DNA of 33,951 nucleotides from an uncultured Oscillospiraceae bacterium (GTDB lineage: Bacteria; Bacillota; Clostridia; Oscillospirales; Oscillospiraceae), in NCBI GenBank assembly GCA_905233785.1, contig CAJOCV010000001.1, positions 1-33,951 of the forward strand, in the 5' to 3' direction. The position numbers and the translations under genes were made by a program. The stretch's first letter is position 1, and the number at the start of each line of letters is the position of its first letter. Shown piece after piece: positions 8,191-18,759 of the stretch. The notes under the pieces are model-generated. The model searched no databases. It was not told the origin of the DNA and saw only the letters and a list, made by a program, of their open reading frames with translations.

Positions 8191-9302
8191 AACATCGTCC
8201 GATAAAGCTCCATATACTGTCTGCTGACCTGATCGATCTCAAAGCGCGGATACGCATAGGCAGCGATACGCTCCGGATCGAAGCGGCCGCGCTGTGCGAT
8301 CATCTCCCGCATTCCGTCCGCCAGCGCCTCCACGCTCTCGCGCTCCACGACGATGGCGGTCTCCTCCGAAACGAGGGAGTTGGCGCCGCCGCTCTTCGTC
8401 ACGACGAGGGGCTTTCCGAGCAGCATGGCCTCCTGCACCGAGACGCCGGAGCATTCCAGAATGCTTGCCGAGATGCTGAAATCCATCTGCCGCAGGATCG
8501 AATAGACCTGTACCCTGTCGCACTGGCCGTAGAAAACGCAGCTCTCCGCGATGCCCAGCTCCCGGGCGAGCTTCTGATAATCGTCGAGATACGTTCCCCC
8601 GCCTACAATGTGCAGCAGGATGGGAAGCCCCTCTCTCACCAGACGCTGCAGCGCGGGCAGCAGATACTGGTAGCCCTTGATCTGCTTGTCATAAAAGGCC
8701 GCCACGATGCAGCAGTTGATAAAGCCTTCCCGCGCATACTGTTTTCCGTCCGCCGGAACGTCGGCGGGGTTCTGGATGCCGTTATAGATCACCCGAAAGC
8801 GCTCCTTCGGAAAGAGCGCTTGCAGGCGGCTTCTCGAATCCTCGGACACGCAGATGTTTTCGCGGCTGTTATGATAGGCGAAACGGTTGCGCAGGTAAGT
8901 CTTCTTGCTCTCAAGCCCCATGAGTTCGATGGCGTTGTGCTCGGTAATCACTACCGGGATGCCGTAGAGCTTCCCCATCTCCACGGCAAGACAGCCGGCT
9001 GAGGAGGCCACATGGGCGTGGATCACATCGGGCTTAAATTCGCGCAGCACTCTGGCAAAGGCGCGATAGGCGCGCATTCGGTTTTTGAGCCTCTCGCCGG
9101 GCGTCCAGCGGGAGCGCCAGGTCAGCAGCCCCCGCTCCTCCGCGCGGTGAAAGTCCGTGGGGATGGAGGGGTCAAAGGGGTAGAACAGGGCGGTATCGCA
9201 GTATTTTTTCAGCGCCATCGCCTGTTCATAGTGAAATACCCCCGCCGCCAGCTTTTCCGCGTCATAGGCGGTATACCACGACACGACGAACAGCACTCTC
9301 AT
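8187..9302 (-). CDS. Glycosyltransferase family 4
   Basis: PDVIHAHVASSAGCLAVEMGKLYGIPVVITEHNA ... SASILECSGVSVQEAMLLGKPLVVTKSGGANSLV; E(x7)E GT-B signature. Confidence 0.92.
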   Translation of the reverse strand: MRVLFVVSWYTAYDAEKLAAGVFHYEQAMALKKYCDTALFYPFDPSIPTDFHRAEERGLLTWRSRWTPGERLKNRMRAYRAFARVLREFKPDVIHAHVASSAGCLAVEMGKLYGIPVVITEHNAIELMGLESKKTYLRNRFAYHNSRENICVSEDSRSRLQALFPKERFRVIYNGIQNPADVPADGKQYAREGFINCCIVAAFYDKQIKGYQYLLPALQRLVREGLPILLHIVGGGTYLDDYQKLARELGIAESCVFYGQCDRVQVYSILRQMDFSISASILECSGVSVQEAMLLGKPLVVTKSGGANSLVSEETAIVVERESVEALADGMREMIAQRGRFDPERIAAYAYPRFEIDQVSRQYMELYRTML

Positions 9303-9317
9303 CTTACACTCTCTCCA

Positions 9318-9809
9318 TTACGCAAGATACCAAAGCAGCGCCGGATCGTCCTCCCTCGGCTCGTCGAGCAGCGGTCTGATCTCGGCAAAAGCCGCGCGGC
9401 GGCAGCCGTTTTTATCGTAAAAGCGCACGGCGCGCTCGTTTGCCCGGTTGACATACCAGTAAATATGGCGCAGGCCGTATTCTTCCTTCCCGATGCGGAG
9501 GATCTCCCGGATGGCAAAACGGGAATAGCCCTGTCCCATGGCGCATTTGCGCACCGTGATGGCAAACTCCGCGGCACTCCTTTCCGGGGAAATGGCCTTG
9601 AGGCTCACCGTGCCCATGTATTCGTCGGCGTCGTTTGCGATCGCAAGATGCAGGTTCTCCTGATCCTCCAGGCTCCGGGCAATGAAGCGCTGGCAATCCT
9701 CCAGCGTCTTTTCCGCAAAATTGGCCTGCATATATTCGACAACAGACGTGTCATGCATCCACTCCAGCATCAGCGGCGCGTCCTTGTTTTCCAGTTTTCG
9801 TAATTTCAT
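9318..9809 (-). CDS. GNAT-family N-acetyltransferase (RimJ/RimL-like)
   Basis: MKLRKLENKDAPLMLEWMHDTSVVEYM...GQGYSRFAIREILRIGKEEYGLRHIYWYVNRANERAVRFYDKNGCRR. Confidence 0.88.
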   Translation of the reverse strand: MKLRKLENKDAPLMLEWMHDTSVVEYMQANFAEKTLEDCQRFIARSLEDQENLHLAIANDADEYMGTVSLKAISPERSAAEFAITVRKCAMGQGYSRFAIREILRIGKEEYGLRHIYWYVNRANERAVRFYDKNGCRRAAFAEIRPLLDEPREDDPALLWYLA

Positions 9810-9818
9810 CTTGCGCGT

Positions 9819-10886
9819 TTATCCTTCCGTACCATAAGTCGGCAGCTTTTGATCCAAAGCCGCAAAGGCTTTGCGTGTGATGGCCGTGTACACCGCGTCC
9901 ACGCCCCAGCAGAGCAGATAGATGCCTGCTACGCTCCCCAGCAGATGCGCCAGCAGAAACGGCAGCGGCTTTGCCGCGGCCGCGGCCGCACCGACACGCT
10001 GAACCAGCGGGATATTGAGCAGATAGCAGGTATAGCTGCTTTTTGCAAGGGTGTTGACAAACCGGCTCCTGAAGGAAAGCTTCAGCGAGGCGAGGAAGAG
10101 AAACACGGCCTCTAAGATCAGGATCGGATTGCAGTAAGCCCAGGCGAGATCGGGGGATACCAGACTCCACAGCCAGACAAGGCTCGCACACAGCAGAAAT
10201 CCCAAAAGGCAGCGGTGGAAAGACAGCTTTTTCCCAAGCTCCGACAGCCGGAGATACGCGCCGATGCAGTAGAGCAGCAGGAAGTTTACGACCGTGTAGC
10301 CGTACTGTCCTCCGTGCAGACTGACCGGGCTCATCCCTGTCAGTTCTGTCCCGGCCAGGCTCTCGAGCACGTCGACCGCGCACTGATAGAGGGAAAACAT
10401 CCCAAACAGCAGCAGCACCAGGCGCCTCAGCCCGCGCTCGGACAGAGAGCCAAGCAGCTTATGGATGTAAGGACTCAAAAGATAGATCGCCAGATAAAGC
10501 GTGACGTAATAGTTCGTTGGCAGCAGCGCCGCAAGCAGGGAGCGCAGACGCAGACTGTGCCCGACGACGCCGCTCACAAGGCTCAGCGCAAGCTGAAACA
10601 CGATCACCTGCGCCACCAGGCGAAGCGCCTTCCCGGTACTGACCGACCTGCGCTTACAGGAAAAATAGCCGGAAATCAGCAGGAAAATGTTGACCGACAC
10701 CGCCGTGAGCGCTTCCAGAAAGCGCAGAACGCCGGAATTTAGTCCCTGCGCACTGGTCAGGGCGCCGCCGTAATAGTTGTAGTGCAGCACGATCACGCCG
10801 CACGCGGCCAGCATCCGCAGAAGCTCGACTCCCGATTCTCTTGGCTGCCTGTTCTCAAGCGCCGCCTTCTGTTTCAAAGCACTCAC
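9819..10886 (-). CDS. Acyltransferase family 3 (OafA/YrhL-like membrane acyltransferase)
   Basis: [30 protein letters not shown]-terminal His-containing motif; about 10 TM segments. Confidence 0.88.
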   Translation of the reverse strand: MSALKQKAALENRQPRESGVELLRMLAACGVIVLHYNYYGGALTSAQGLNSGVLRFLEALTAVSVNIFLLISGYFSCKRRSVSTGKALRLVAQVIVFQLALSLVSGVVGHSLRLRSLLAALLPTNYYVTLYLAIYLLSPYIHKLLGSLSERGLRRLVLLLFGMFSLYQCAVDVLESLAGTELTGMSPVSLHGGQYGYTVVNFLLLYCIGAYLRLSELGKKLSFHRCLLGFLLCASLVWLWSLVSPDLAWAYCNPILILEAVFLFLASLKLSFRSRFVNTLAKSSYTCYLLNIPLVQRVGAAAAAAKPLPFLLAHLLGSVAGIYLLCWGVDAVYTAITRKAFAALDQKLPTYGTEG

Positions 10887-11983
10887 GCTCCAAATCCGTT
10901 GATCGCGTCGATCACATATTGTATTTCTTCGTCCGTCATGCCGTAGTACATGGGAAGGCTCAGCTCCGTCTCACTGATCTCCTCCGCGATCGGGAGCGCC
11001 CCCTTCTCAATGCCCAGGTCACGGTAGCATTCCTGCAAATGCATCGGGATCGGGTAGTGCTTGTTGGTGCCGATGCCCCGCGCGTTCAGATACGCCTCGA
11101 GCTCGGCGCGCTCACGGCAGCGGACGCCGAAGATATGCCACACGGGCACAGCCTCCTCCATCACATAGGGCAGCACGACGGCGGGATTTTTGATCTCGGC
11201 GAGATAGCGCGCGGCGATCCGCCGCCGATCGGCGTTCACGCGCTCCAGATGCGGCAGCTTTGCCGCGAGGAACGCCGCCTGCAGCTCATCCAACCGGGAG
11301 TTGTTGCCCTTGTAGATGTGGTGGTACTTATAGTCGGAGCCGTAGTTTCCGAGCGCGCGGATCTTCGCGGCGAGCGCGGGATCGTTTGTCACGGTCGCGC
11401 CGGCGTCGCCCAGCGCGCCGAGGTTCTTTCCGGGGTAGAAGCTGAAGCCGGCCGCGTCGCCGAAGGAGCCGACCCTGCGCCCCTTATAGGTCGCGCCGTG
11501 CGCCTGTGCGCAGTCCTCCACCACAAAGAGGCCGTGCTTTGCGGCGATCGCCAGGATGGGGTCCATGTCGCAGGCCTGGCCGTAGAGGTGCACCGGCATG
11601 ATGCAGCGGGTCTTTTCGCTGATCTTCTCCTCGATCCGGGCGGGGTCAAGGTTGAAGGTGCGCAGCTCGGGCTCAACAAAAACGGGCTTTGCCCCTACAT
11701 AGGTCACCGCCAGCGCCGTGGCGATATAGGTGTTCGAGGGCACGATGACCTCATCCCCCTCGCCGACGCCGAGCGCCTTGAGCGCCAGCATCAGCGCGTC
11801 GAGGCCGTTGCCCACACCGACGCAGTATTTCACGCCGCAATACGCGGCGAAGCTATCCTCAAACGCCTTGTCTTCCTCGCCCTCGATGTACCAGCTTCTG
11901 CGGTACACGCGCTCAAACGCGCCGCGCAGCTCGCTGTCCAGCTCGCGCTCCAGGGGCAGGAAGCTTACAAAAGGCACCTTCAT
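10883..11983 (-). CDS. DegT/DnrJ/EryC1 PLP-dependent sugar aminotransferase (FdtB/QdtB-like)
   Basis: [24 protein letters not shown]...[51 protein letters not shown]-lysine in the [15 protein letters not shown] motif. Confidence 0.92.
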   Translation of the reverse strand: MKVPFVSFLPLERELDSELRGAFERVYRRSWYIEGEEDKAFEDSFAAYCGVKYCVGVGNGLDALMLALKALGVGEGDEVIVPSNTYIATALAVTYVGAKPVFVEPELRTFNLDPARIEEKISEKTRCIMPVHLYGQACDMDPILAIAAKHGLFVVEDCAQAHGATYKGRRVGSFGDAAGFSFYPGKNLGALGDAGATVTNDPALAAKIRALGNYGSDYKYHHIYKGNNSRLDELQAAFLAAKLPHLERVNADRRRIAARYLAEIKNPAVVLPYVMEEAVPVWHIFGVRCRERAELEAYLNARGIGTNKHYPIPMHLQECYRDLGIEKGALPIAEEISETELSLPMYYGMTDEEIQYVIDAINGFGA

Positions 11984-12393
11984 TCTGTTTCTCCTTCCGA
12001 CTGTACCATTTTGAGAAATTCCGCGTAGTCGCGGATGTAATCCGACTCGTCATAATGCTGGGACGCCAGCACCAGCAGCACCGCGTCCGGCGAAAAATCA
12101 TACATCTCCCGCCACATGTTGTTGGCGATGTACAGCCCCTCCCAGGGCTTATCGAGCAGTACCTCGGCCTCCTCACGCCCGTCCTTGAGCCGGATGCGGC
12201 AGCTTCCGTGCACGCAGATCAAAATCTGCTCCAGGCGCTTGTGGGCGTGAAGCCCCCTTGTGACTCCCTCCGCGGTATCATATATATAATATACCCGGCG
12301 AACGGGAAACGGGATGTCCCGCTCCGCCTCCAGCGCGACAAGCTGCCCGCGATCGTCGCCGTGGGGCGGGAAACAGTATTTCTTGATTTCCAC
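11980..12393 (-). CDS. dTDP-4-keto-6-deoxyglucose 3,4-ketoisomerase-like cupin (FdtA/QdtA/WxcM-like)
   Basis: [60 protein letters not shown]; cupin RGxHAHK motif; 4-nt overlap with the FdtB-like gene. Confidence 0.88.
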   Translation of the reverse strand: MEIKKYCFPPHGDDRGQLVALEAERDIPFPVRRVYYIYDTAEGVTRGLHAHKRLEQILICVHGSCRIRLKDGREEAEVLLDKPWEGLYIANNMWREMYDFSPDAVLLVLASQHYDESDYIRDYAEFLKMVQSEGETE

Positions 12394-12402
12394 AGCTTCT
12401 TC

Positions 12403-13314
12403 CTACTTTCCTTTTGAGCTCAGCCTGACGCGCACAAGCGCGAGGCGGAATGCAAGCCAGCGCGGATCGGCCAAAAACTTGTATAGCGCCTTGAGCGCTT
12501 TTTGCGGCACGGTATTGTCGATCTTTTCCATCCGCAGCCGCCGCCGAAGCTCCGGATCCCGCGGATACTGCGCCTTCAGCAGCTGCAAAAAGGCTGCGCG
12601 ATCCGCCGCAAGGCGTCGGAGGTTTCCCTCTGTCGGCGAGGTGGACAGGCCGCTTCCCACTTCATAGAGCACCACCGTCTCGGGGAAAAACGCGATTTCC
12701 TCCCCGTCCAGCACGGCAAGATAGGTGCAGAAATCCTCCATGTACTTCACGCCCGGCGTCATGCGTAAAAGCAGCTCACGCAGATAAGCCGTATCGTAGA
12801 ACAACTGCGCGCCGCTGATATTGTCACCGTAAGCCACGAGGTTGCGCTTGAGCGAACGCAGTCCGCGGCGCTCATAGCTTGAAAGCCGCATCGGGATCGC
12901 AAGCTCCCCCTGTACGCGGCGCGCCCCGTCCTCAACGCTCACGGCGCGGAGCTTCCCGAAGGCGAGCTTCCCGCGTTTTTCGCGCATGAAAGCCCATATT
13001 CTCTCGAGCGTCTCTCGATCCGCCAGCGCGTCGCCCGCGCCGATGGGCTTTACATACTCCCCTCTGGCCGCCTCCAGCCCCGCGAGCAGGTTTTGAACCG
13101 TCCCCCGATTGACCGGTGAGAGCAGCAGGCGATACTGTTCAATGCCCTGCGCGGCGAAATACGCCTCCAAAAACGCCCTGTGGTTGTCCGCGGAACCGTC
13201 GTCACAGACGATGATCTCATAGTCTCCGATACTTTGATTGACAAGGGAGTCAAGTGTAAAGCGCAGGGAATCCTCGTCGGTATTGTAGGTGCACAGAACG
13301 ACGGAAAACTTCAT
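12403..13314 (-). CDS. Glycosyltransferase family 2
   Basis: MKFSVVLCTYNTDEDSLRFTLDSLVNQSIGDYEIIVCDDGSADN. Confidence 0.92.
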   Translation of the reverse strand: MKFSVVLCTYNTDEDSLRFTLDSLVNQSIGDYEIIVCDDGSADNHRAFLEAYFAAQGIEQYRLLLSPVNRGTVQNLLAGLEAARGEYVKPIGAGDALADRETLERIWAFMREKRGKLAFGKLRAVSVEDGARRVQGELAIPMRLSSYERRGLRSLKRNLVAYGDNISGAQLFYDTAYLRELLLRMTPGVKYMEDFCTYLAVLDGEEIAFFPETVVLYEVGSGLSTSPTEGNLRRLAADRAAFLQLLKAQYPRDPELRRRLRMEKIDNTVPQKALKALYKFLADPRWLAFRLALVRVRLSSKGK

Positions 13315-13315
13315 A

Positions 13316-14224
13316 TCAACCCTCGCTCTGCGTTTTCAGATAACGGTTCAGCGCGTCCTTCCAATCCGGCAGGGGCACGAAGCCCGCCTGTCTGAGCTTG
13401 CTTTTATCCAGGCGGCTGTTGAAGGGCCGCGCCGCCTTGCTCAGCCCGTATTCCGCCGTGCTCACCGGCGTGACGCGCACCTCCATCCCCGCCTGCCGAA
13501 AAATCTCACAGGCGAAGTCATACCAGCTGATATAGCCGCCCTCATTGGTGGCGTGGTAATAACCGTACTTCTCCGTCTCGATCATATCCACGAGCAGTCT
13601 TGCCAGATCCTCGGTATAGGTGGGCGTTCCGATCTGGTCATTCACGACGCGAAGCTGCGGATGGGTTCGGCCGAGCTTGAGCATGGTCTTGACGAAATTG
13701 TTCCCGTTGCGCCCGAAAACCCAGGCCGTGCGAACGATATAAAAGCGTCGAAGCGCGGAGGCAACGGCAAGCTCGCCGTCCAGCTTGCTCTGTCCGTAGA
13801 CATTGAGCGGGGCATACTCTTTGCAGTCAGGCTGCCAGGCCTCGCGTCCTTGGCCGCTGAACACATAGTCCGTGCTGATGTAGAGCATTTTCGCGCCGAC
13901 GCTCGCACAGGCCTCGCTCAGGTGCCGCGTCCCATCCACATTGACAGCGCGAACCTTCGGCAGGTTCTCCGCGTCCTCCGCCGCGTCCACCGCCGTCCAG
14001 GCGGCGCAGTGGATCACCGCGTCGGGTCTGAGCTGTCCGACAAGCTGCGACACCTGCCTCGCGTCCGTGATGTCCATAGCCACATAGGGCAGCGTGAGCA
14101 AATCCTCCGCGCCATGATACTGCCCGCTGCTGCCGCTGCCGTAAGCCTCATGCCCGCGCCGATCAAGCTCCAGCATCACGTCATGCCCGAGCTGACCGTT
14201 AACGCCCGTTACCAAAACCTTCAT
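13316..14224 (-). CDS. rmlD: dTDP-4-dehydrorhamnose reductase
   Basis: MKVLVTGVNGQLGHDVMLELDRRG ... YISTDYVFSGQGREAW ... YGQSKLDGE ... RTAWVFGRNGNNFVKTML. Start trimmed from 14365, which would overlap rmlB. Confidence 0.95.
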   Translation of the reverse strand: MKVLVTGVNGQLGHDVMLELDRRGHEAYGSGSSGQYHGAEDLLTLPYVAMDITDARQVSQLVGQLRPDAVIHCAAWTAVDAAEDAENLPKVRAVNVDGTRHLSEACASVGAKMLYISTDYVFSGQGREAWQPDCKEYAPLNVYGQSKLDGELAVASALRRFYIVRTAWVFGRNGNNFVKTMLKLGRTHPQLRVVNDQIGTPTYTEDLARLLVDMIETEKYGYYHATNEGGYISWYDFACEIFRQAGMEVRVTPVSTAEYGLSKAARPFNSRLDKSKLRQAGFVPLPDWKDALNRYLKTQSEG

Positions 14225-14229
14225 ACTCT

Positions 14230-15249
14230 TCACCGATTCGCGTACATACGCTCGTAATAGTTTCTGTATTCGCCGCTGATGATCGTCTCCCACCAGCTCT
14301 TGTGGCTGAGATACCATTCGATGGTTTTGTCGATGCCGTCGGCGAAGCGCGTCTCCGGCAGCCACCCAAGCTCGTCGTGGATTTTGGTGGGGTCGATGGC
14401 GTAGCGCAGATCGTGTCCTTTGCGGTCGCCCACAAAGGTGATAAGCTCCTCAGACTTGCCGAGCTTTGCGCAGATGAGCTTTACGATGTCGATATTCTTC
14501 ATCTCGTTGTGCCCGCCGATGTTGTACACCTCGCCCACGCGCCCCTTGTGGATGATGAGGTCGATGGCCTTGCAGTGATCCTCCACATACAGCCAGTCAC
14601 GCACGTTTTCGCCCGTGCCGTAGACGGGCAGGGGCTTGTCGTTGAGCGCGTTTGCGATCATCAGGGGGATCAGCTTCTCCGGGAAGTGATAGGGTCCGTA
14701 ATTGTTTGAGCAGCGGCTGATGCTCACCGGGAGACCGTAGGTACGGTGGTAGGCCTGCACCAGCAGGTCGGCGCTCGCCTTGGAGGCGCTGTAGGGGCTG
14801 CTGGTGTGGATGGGCGTCTTCTCTGTGAAAAAGAGATCGGGTCGATCCAGCGGCAGATCACCGTAAACCTCGTCCGTGGACACCTGATGGTAGCGCTCAA
14901 TGCCGTACTTGCGGCAGGCGTCCATCAGCACCTGGGTGCCGAGGATATTGGTCTGCAGGAAGATTTCCGGCGTCTCGATGGAACGATCCACATGGCTCTC
15001 GGCGGCAAAGTTTACCACCATGTCCGGGTGCTCCTTCTCGAAGATCTCATAGATCCCGGCCCGGTCACAGATATTGGTTTTATAAAATGTAAAGCGAGGG
15101 TTCTCCATCGCTCTTGCCAGCGTGGACATGTTGCCCGCATAGGTCAGGCAATCGATGCAGAGAATGCGATCCTCCGGGTGCCTGTCCAGCATATAATAGA
15201 CGAAGTTGGAGCCGATAAAGCCGGCGCCGCCGGTCACAATAATGTTCAT
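14230..15249 (-). CDS. rmlB: dTDP-glucose 4,6-dehydratase
   Basis: MNIIVTGGAGFIGSNFVYYMLDRHPEDRILCIDCLTYAGN ... HQVSTDEVYGDL ... SPYSASKASADLLVQAYHRTYGLPVSISRCSNNYGPYHFPEKLIPLMI. Confidence 0.97.
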   Translation of the reverse strand: MNIIVTGGAGFIGSNFVYYMLDRHPEDRILCIDCLTYAGNMSTLARAMENPRFTFYKTNICDRAGIYEIFEKEHPDMVVNFAAESHVDRSIETPEIFLQTNILGTQVLMDACRKYGIERYHQVSTDEVYGDLPLDRPDLFFTEKTPIHTSSPYSASKASADLLVQAYHRTYGLPVSISRCSNNYGPYHFPEKLIPLMIANALNDKPLPVYGTGENVRDWLYVEDHCKAIDLIIHKGRVGEVYNIGGHNEMKNIDIVKLICAKLGKSEELITFVGDRKGHDLRYAIDPTKIHDELGWLPETRFADGIDKTIEWYLSHKSWWETIISGEYRNYYERMYANR

Positions 15250-15259
15250 AACATACCTC

Positions 15260-15811
15260 CTAAAACATAACCCCAGCCTGTGACAGCGTCGGGTGCCCGG
15301 TATCCTTTTCGCTTAAAATGAGCGCGTCCGTCTCGGGCCAGTCGATGGCGATCTCCGGGTCGTTCCACAGGATGCCGCCCTCGTCCTCCGGATGATAGAA
15401 ATCGTCGCACTTATAGGCAAATTCGGCGGTCTCGCTCAAGACGAGAAAGCCATGCGCAAAGCCGCGCGGAATCATCAGCTGCCGCTTGTTCTCGGCGGAG
15501 AGCAGAGCGCCGACCCACTGACCGTAGGTCTCGCTCCCCCGGCGGAGGTCAACCGCCACATCGAACACCTCACCGTGCAGCACCCGCACAAGCTTGGCCT
15601 GGGGATGGGTCTTCTGAAAGTGCAGCCCGCGCAGCACTCCCTTGCGGGAGCTGGACTGATTGTCCTGCACGAAGCGGTAGTCAAGCCCCGCCTCGCGGAA
15701 CGCGTTCTCCTGATAGGTCTCCATAAAATAGCCTCGCTGATCGCCATAACACTTCACGTCGATCAGATACACGCCCTTGAGCTTTGTCTCCGTAAATATA
15801 AAGTTACTCAT
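15260..15811 (-). CDS. rmlC: dTDP-4-dehydrorhamnose 3,5-epimerase
   Basis: FIFTETKLKGVYLIDVKCYGDQRGYFMETYQENAFREAGLDYRFVQDNQSSSRKGVLRGLHFQ. Start trimmed from the 16069 ORF to MSNFIFTE. Confidence 0.96.
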   Translation of the reverse strand: MSNFIFTETKLKGVYLIDVKCYGDQRGYFMETYQENAFREAGLDYRFVQDNQSSSRKGVLRGLHFQKTHPQAKLVRVLHGEVFDVAVDLRRGSETYGQWVGALLSAENKRQLMIPRGFAHGFLVLSETAEFAYKCDDFYHPEDEGGILWNDPEIAIDWPETDALILSEKDTGHPTLSQAGVMF

Positions 15812-15821
15812 ACGCAACCTC

Positions 15822-16709
15822 TCAATATCTGATTTCGCCCTCTGCGACCTTGCGCAGGTGTTGCCCGTAAGGGGATTTCCCGTACTTCTCCGCCGCGGCG
15901 AGAAGCTGTTCTTTCCGGATCCAGCCCTTGTTATAGGCAATCTCCTCCGGCGCGGAGATGGTGATCCCCTGCCGGTTCTGCACCATCTGCACAAAGGAGC
16001 CAGCGTCAGCAAGGCTGTCCATCGTGCCGGTATCGAGCCAGGCGAAGCCGCGCCCGAGAAGCTGCACATCCAGCAGCCCGTCGCGAAGATACATCTCGTT
16101 GAGCGCGGTGATCTCCAGTTCCCCCCGGGCGGAGGGTTTGACCTGCCAGGCGCGTTCGCTCACGCCGGCCGGGTAAAAGTACAGGCCGGTAACAGCGTAA
16201 TTGCTCTTGGGAACCTTCGGCTTTTCTTCAATCGAGACCGCCCGCCCGTCCTCGCCGAAGGACACGACGCCGAAGCGTTCCGGGTCGGGTACGTAATAGC
16301 CGAATACCGTGGCGCGATGATTCTTCTCCGCGTCGTCCGCGGCCGCCTGCAGGACGCGGCGGAAGCCGTTGCCGTAAAAGATATTGTCGCCCAGGATCAT
16401 GGCGCAGGCGTCAGTGCCGATGAAGCCCTCCCCGAGCTGGAAAGCCTGCGCCAGGCCGTCGGGCGAAGGCTGCACCATGTAGGACAGCTGAATGCCAAAC
16501 TGCGTCCCGTCGCCCAGGAGGCGTTCAAAATTGGGCAGATCTGTCGGCGTGGAAATAATCAAAATCTCCCGAATTCCCGCCAGCATCAGCGTCGAAAGCG
16601 GATAATAGATCATGGGCTTGTCATAAACCGGCAGCAGCTGTTTGCTCGTCACCATCGTGAGCGGGTAAAGCCGCGTCCCCGCGCCGCCGGCAAGAATGAT
16701 TCCTTTCAT
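15822..16709 (-). CDS. rmlA: Glucose-1-phosphate thymidylyltransferase
   Basis: [55 protein letters not shown]. Confidence 0.97.
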   Translation of the reverse strand: MKGIILAGGAGTRLYPLTMVTSKQLLPVYDKPMIYYPLSTLMLAGIREILIISTPTDLPNFERLLGDGTQFGIQLSYMVQPSPDGLAQAFQLGEGFIGTDACAMILGDNIFYGNGFRRVLQAAADDAEKNHRATVFGYYVPDPERFGVVSFGEDGRAVSIEEKPKVPKSNYAVTGLYFYPAGVSERAWQVKPSARGELEITALNEMYLRDGLLDVQLLGRGFAWLDTGTMDSLADAGSFVQMVQNRQGITISAPEEIAYNKGWIRKEQLLAAAEKYGKSPYGQHLRKVAEGEIRY

Positions 16710-17881
16710 GTTGAACACCTCACTTCCGGCATAAGCGCCGGGTCTTTATGCAGGCTTCTGATTCGAAACAGGCTCAGAAGCAGCGGATATACGATCGGAA
16801 AGCTGATCGCGGAGTAAGAAATGGTGTGGGCGAAGAACAAAAACACCGCGATGGAAGCGCAGATGGCAAGCGTCGGGACGCGATACAGCGGGGATCTTCG
16901 TACCGCCCATATGGCCAGCAACAGCCCGACGGCAAGATAGGCGTACATCCCATACATCCCGACAACACCGCCGAACAGATAGGCTCTGTCAAAGCCTGCC
17001 GTCGCGTTTAGCTCCTCTCTGATAATCGCCGCCTGCACGCCCACAGTCTGCGGAAACAGACGCCGTGAAATGAAATCCGGCAAAAATGTGCTCAGATACC
17101 CGAGCAGGTCACTCCGCGCCGTCCCGAGGAGCACATTATGGTTCAGATTTGCCATCGGTGACACAATGTAGATATATCCCCACATAAACTGCCTGGGAAG
17201 CCACTCCGGGTAGCGATCAAACTGCCCAATGTAAGCGATGTACCTGCAATCGTTCCAGGCAAAGCCGCAGCGCAGATTGCCGAAAACGCCGAAGCCGTAC
17301 AGCAGCCCCAGTCCAAACACCCCCACGGCAAGCACATGCCAAAGCCGAATCCTGCTTTGCAGCTTCGAGAGCAGCATCAGCCCGGACATCGTCGCGCAGA
17401 TCACGATTCCGCCGCGGTTATACTGCAGCAGCTGTACCGCCGTGACCAGCGCCAGATACTCCAACAACAGCCCTTTTTTTCGCGGAAAGCAGAGGAAGAG
17501 ATAAAACAGATACTGCTCATAGAACACGCCGCAGGTAATCAGCAGCGGGTGGAAGGTGGGGATGCCGGTATAGCTCAGGTAATCCGCGCGCCCGGTCAGG
17601 ATCGACAGCAGCGGGATCTGCCCACAGTAGGCAAACTCCGCAAAGCAAAGGGTGACGATCAGCAGGGTAAGGCCGCCGCTCCGGCGCGGGCACACAGGCA
17701 GCGCGCGGAAACGAAAGGCCTTACGAAACACTGTTCCGAGCAGCAGAGAGCACAGGATGGTGACGATGAAAAAGCTCTGTACGCCCGGCGCGAGCGGCGT
17801 ACAAAGCGACGACCAACCCAGGGAGTAGAGCAGAAACACCGCGCCCCACACCGCAGCATAGAGGAAGAAAAAGTTCAGCAT
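16706..17881 (-). CDS. Wzy-like oligosaccharide repeat-unit polymerase
   Basis: 391 aa polytopic membrane protein with a large loop ([16 protein letters not shown]); position among Rml/GT genes. Confidence 0.72.
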   Translation of the reverse strand: MLNFFFLYAAVWGAVFLLYSLGWSSLCTPLAPGVQSFFIVTILCSLLLGTVFRKAFRFRALPVCPRRSGGLTLLIVTLCFAEFAYCGQIPLLSILTGRADYLSYTGIPTFHPLLITCGVFYEQYLFYLFLCFPRKKGLLLEYLALVTAVQLLQYNRGGIVICATMSGLMLLSKLQSRIRLWHVLAVGVFGLGLLYGFGVFGNLRCGFAWNDCRYIAYIGQFDRYPEWLPRQFMWGYIYIVSPMANLNHNVLLGTARSDLLGYLSTFLPDFISRRLFPQTVGVQAAIIREELNATAGFDRAYLFGGVVGMYGMYAYLAVGLLLAIWAVRRSPLYRVPTLAICASIAVFLFFAHTISYSAISFPIVYPLLLSLFRIRSLHKDPALMPEVRCST

Positions 17882-18759
17882 CCCTTTTCCCCTTCCTGCC
17901 GCAGCGTATCTTCCCAGAAGGCGACGATCCGCGCGTATTCCCGGCTTCTCTCCGGATCACGCGAGCGCAGGAGAAAGCGCTTGAAGCGGCAGTAGCGCAG
18001 CTCCCGCCTTCCCCAGCGGGAGAAGGCTTCGCCGTACTTCTCGCAGTAGTATTTCCGTGAGCGCATTTCGCGGATGTATTTTTCCGCGAGCCCGCTTTCC
18101 TGCGTTTTGCCCTCAAGATGCACGATGTGCTTTTCCGGAAAGAAGCCCAGGCGATAGCCGAGGCGGTTCAGGCGATTGGCGAGATCGGCCTCCTCACAGT
18201 ACATAAAAATGTTCTCATCAAACATTCCGCAGCGCCGGAACGCCTCCGCGCGGATAAAACAATCGGCGCCGCTGACATACATGAAGGACGGGAAAAAAAG
18301 CCCGGCCTTGGTAATCAACCGGCAGAGTGTGATGCGCGCAAAGCCCATCGGCATACGAAAGCCGCTGGAGGGGCCGCGTCTCCCCTCCCCGTCGAGCAAC
18401 TGAACACCGAAGCAGCCGAGCTTCGGATCGCGTTCAAAGTTCTCGAGCGCAAAACGAAAAACCGGTTCCACAAGCAGGGTATCGGGGTTCAAAAACAGCA
18501 GATACCGCCCGGAGGCGAGCCGGGCGCCGACATTGTTGGCTTCTCCGAAGCCCTTGTTTTCATTTTTAACGGCCTTCACGTCCGGTCGCGCAGCACGCAG
18601 CCAGTCCACCGTGTCGTTGTCCACGCTGTTATCCACGACGATCACTTCCAGCGCATCCCCAATGTCGTTATAGTGGTCGATGGATTTGAGACAGTCTTCC
18701 AGGAGCGCTCTGCAATGGTAGCTGACAATGATTACCGAAAGGGAGATCGCCTCAGACAT
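17875..18759 (-). CDS. Glycosyltransferase family 2 (WbbL-like, possible rhamnosyltransferase)
   Basis: ISLSVIIVSYHCRALLEDCLKSIDHYNDIGDALEVIVVDNSVDN ... ASGRYLLFLNPDTLL. Confidence 0.9.
   Translation of the reverse strand: MSEAISLSVIIVSYHCRALLEDCLKSIDHYNDIGDALEVIVVDNSVDNDTVDWLRAARPDVKAVKNENKGFGEANNVGARLASGRYLLFLNPDTLLVEPVFRFALENFERDPKLGCFGVQLLDGEGRRGPSSGFRMPMGFARITLCRLITKAGLFFPSFMYVSGADCFIRAEAFRRCGMFDENIFMYCEEADLANRLNRLGYRLGFFPEKHIVHLEGKTQESGLAEKYIREMRSRKYYCEKYGEAFSRWGRRELRYCRFKRFLLRSRDPERSREYARIVAFWEDTLRQEGEKGC

Noticed and set aside
10841-12028. 395-aa plus-strand ORF
   Set aside because: Antisense to the FdtB-like aminotransferase; no motifs.
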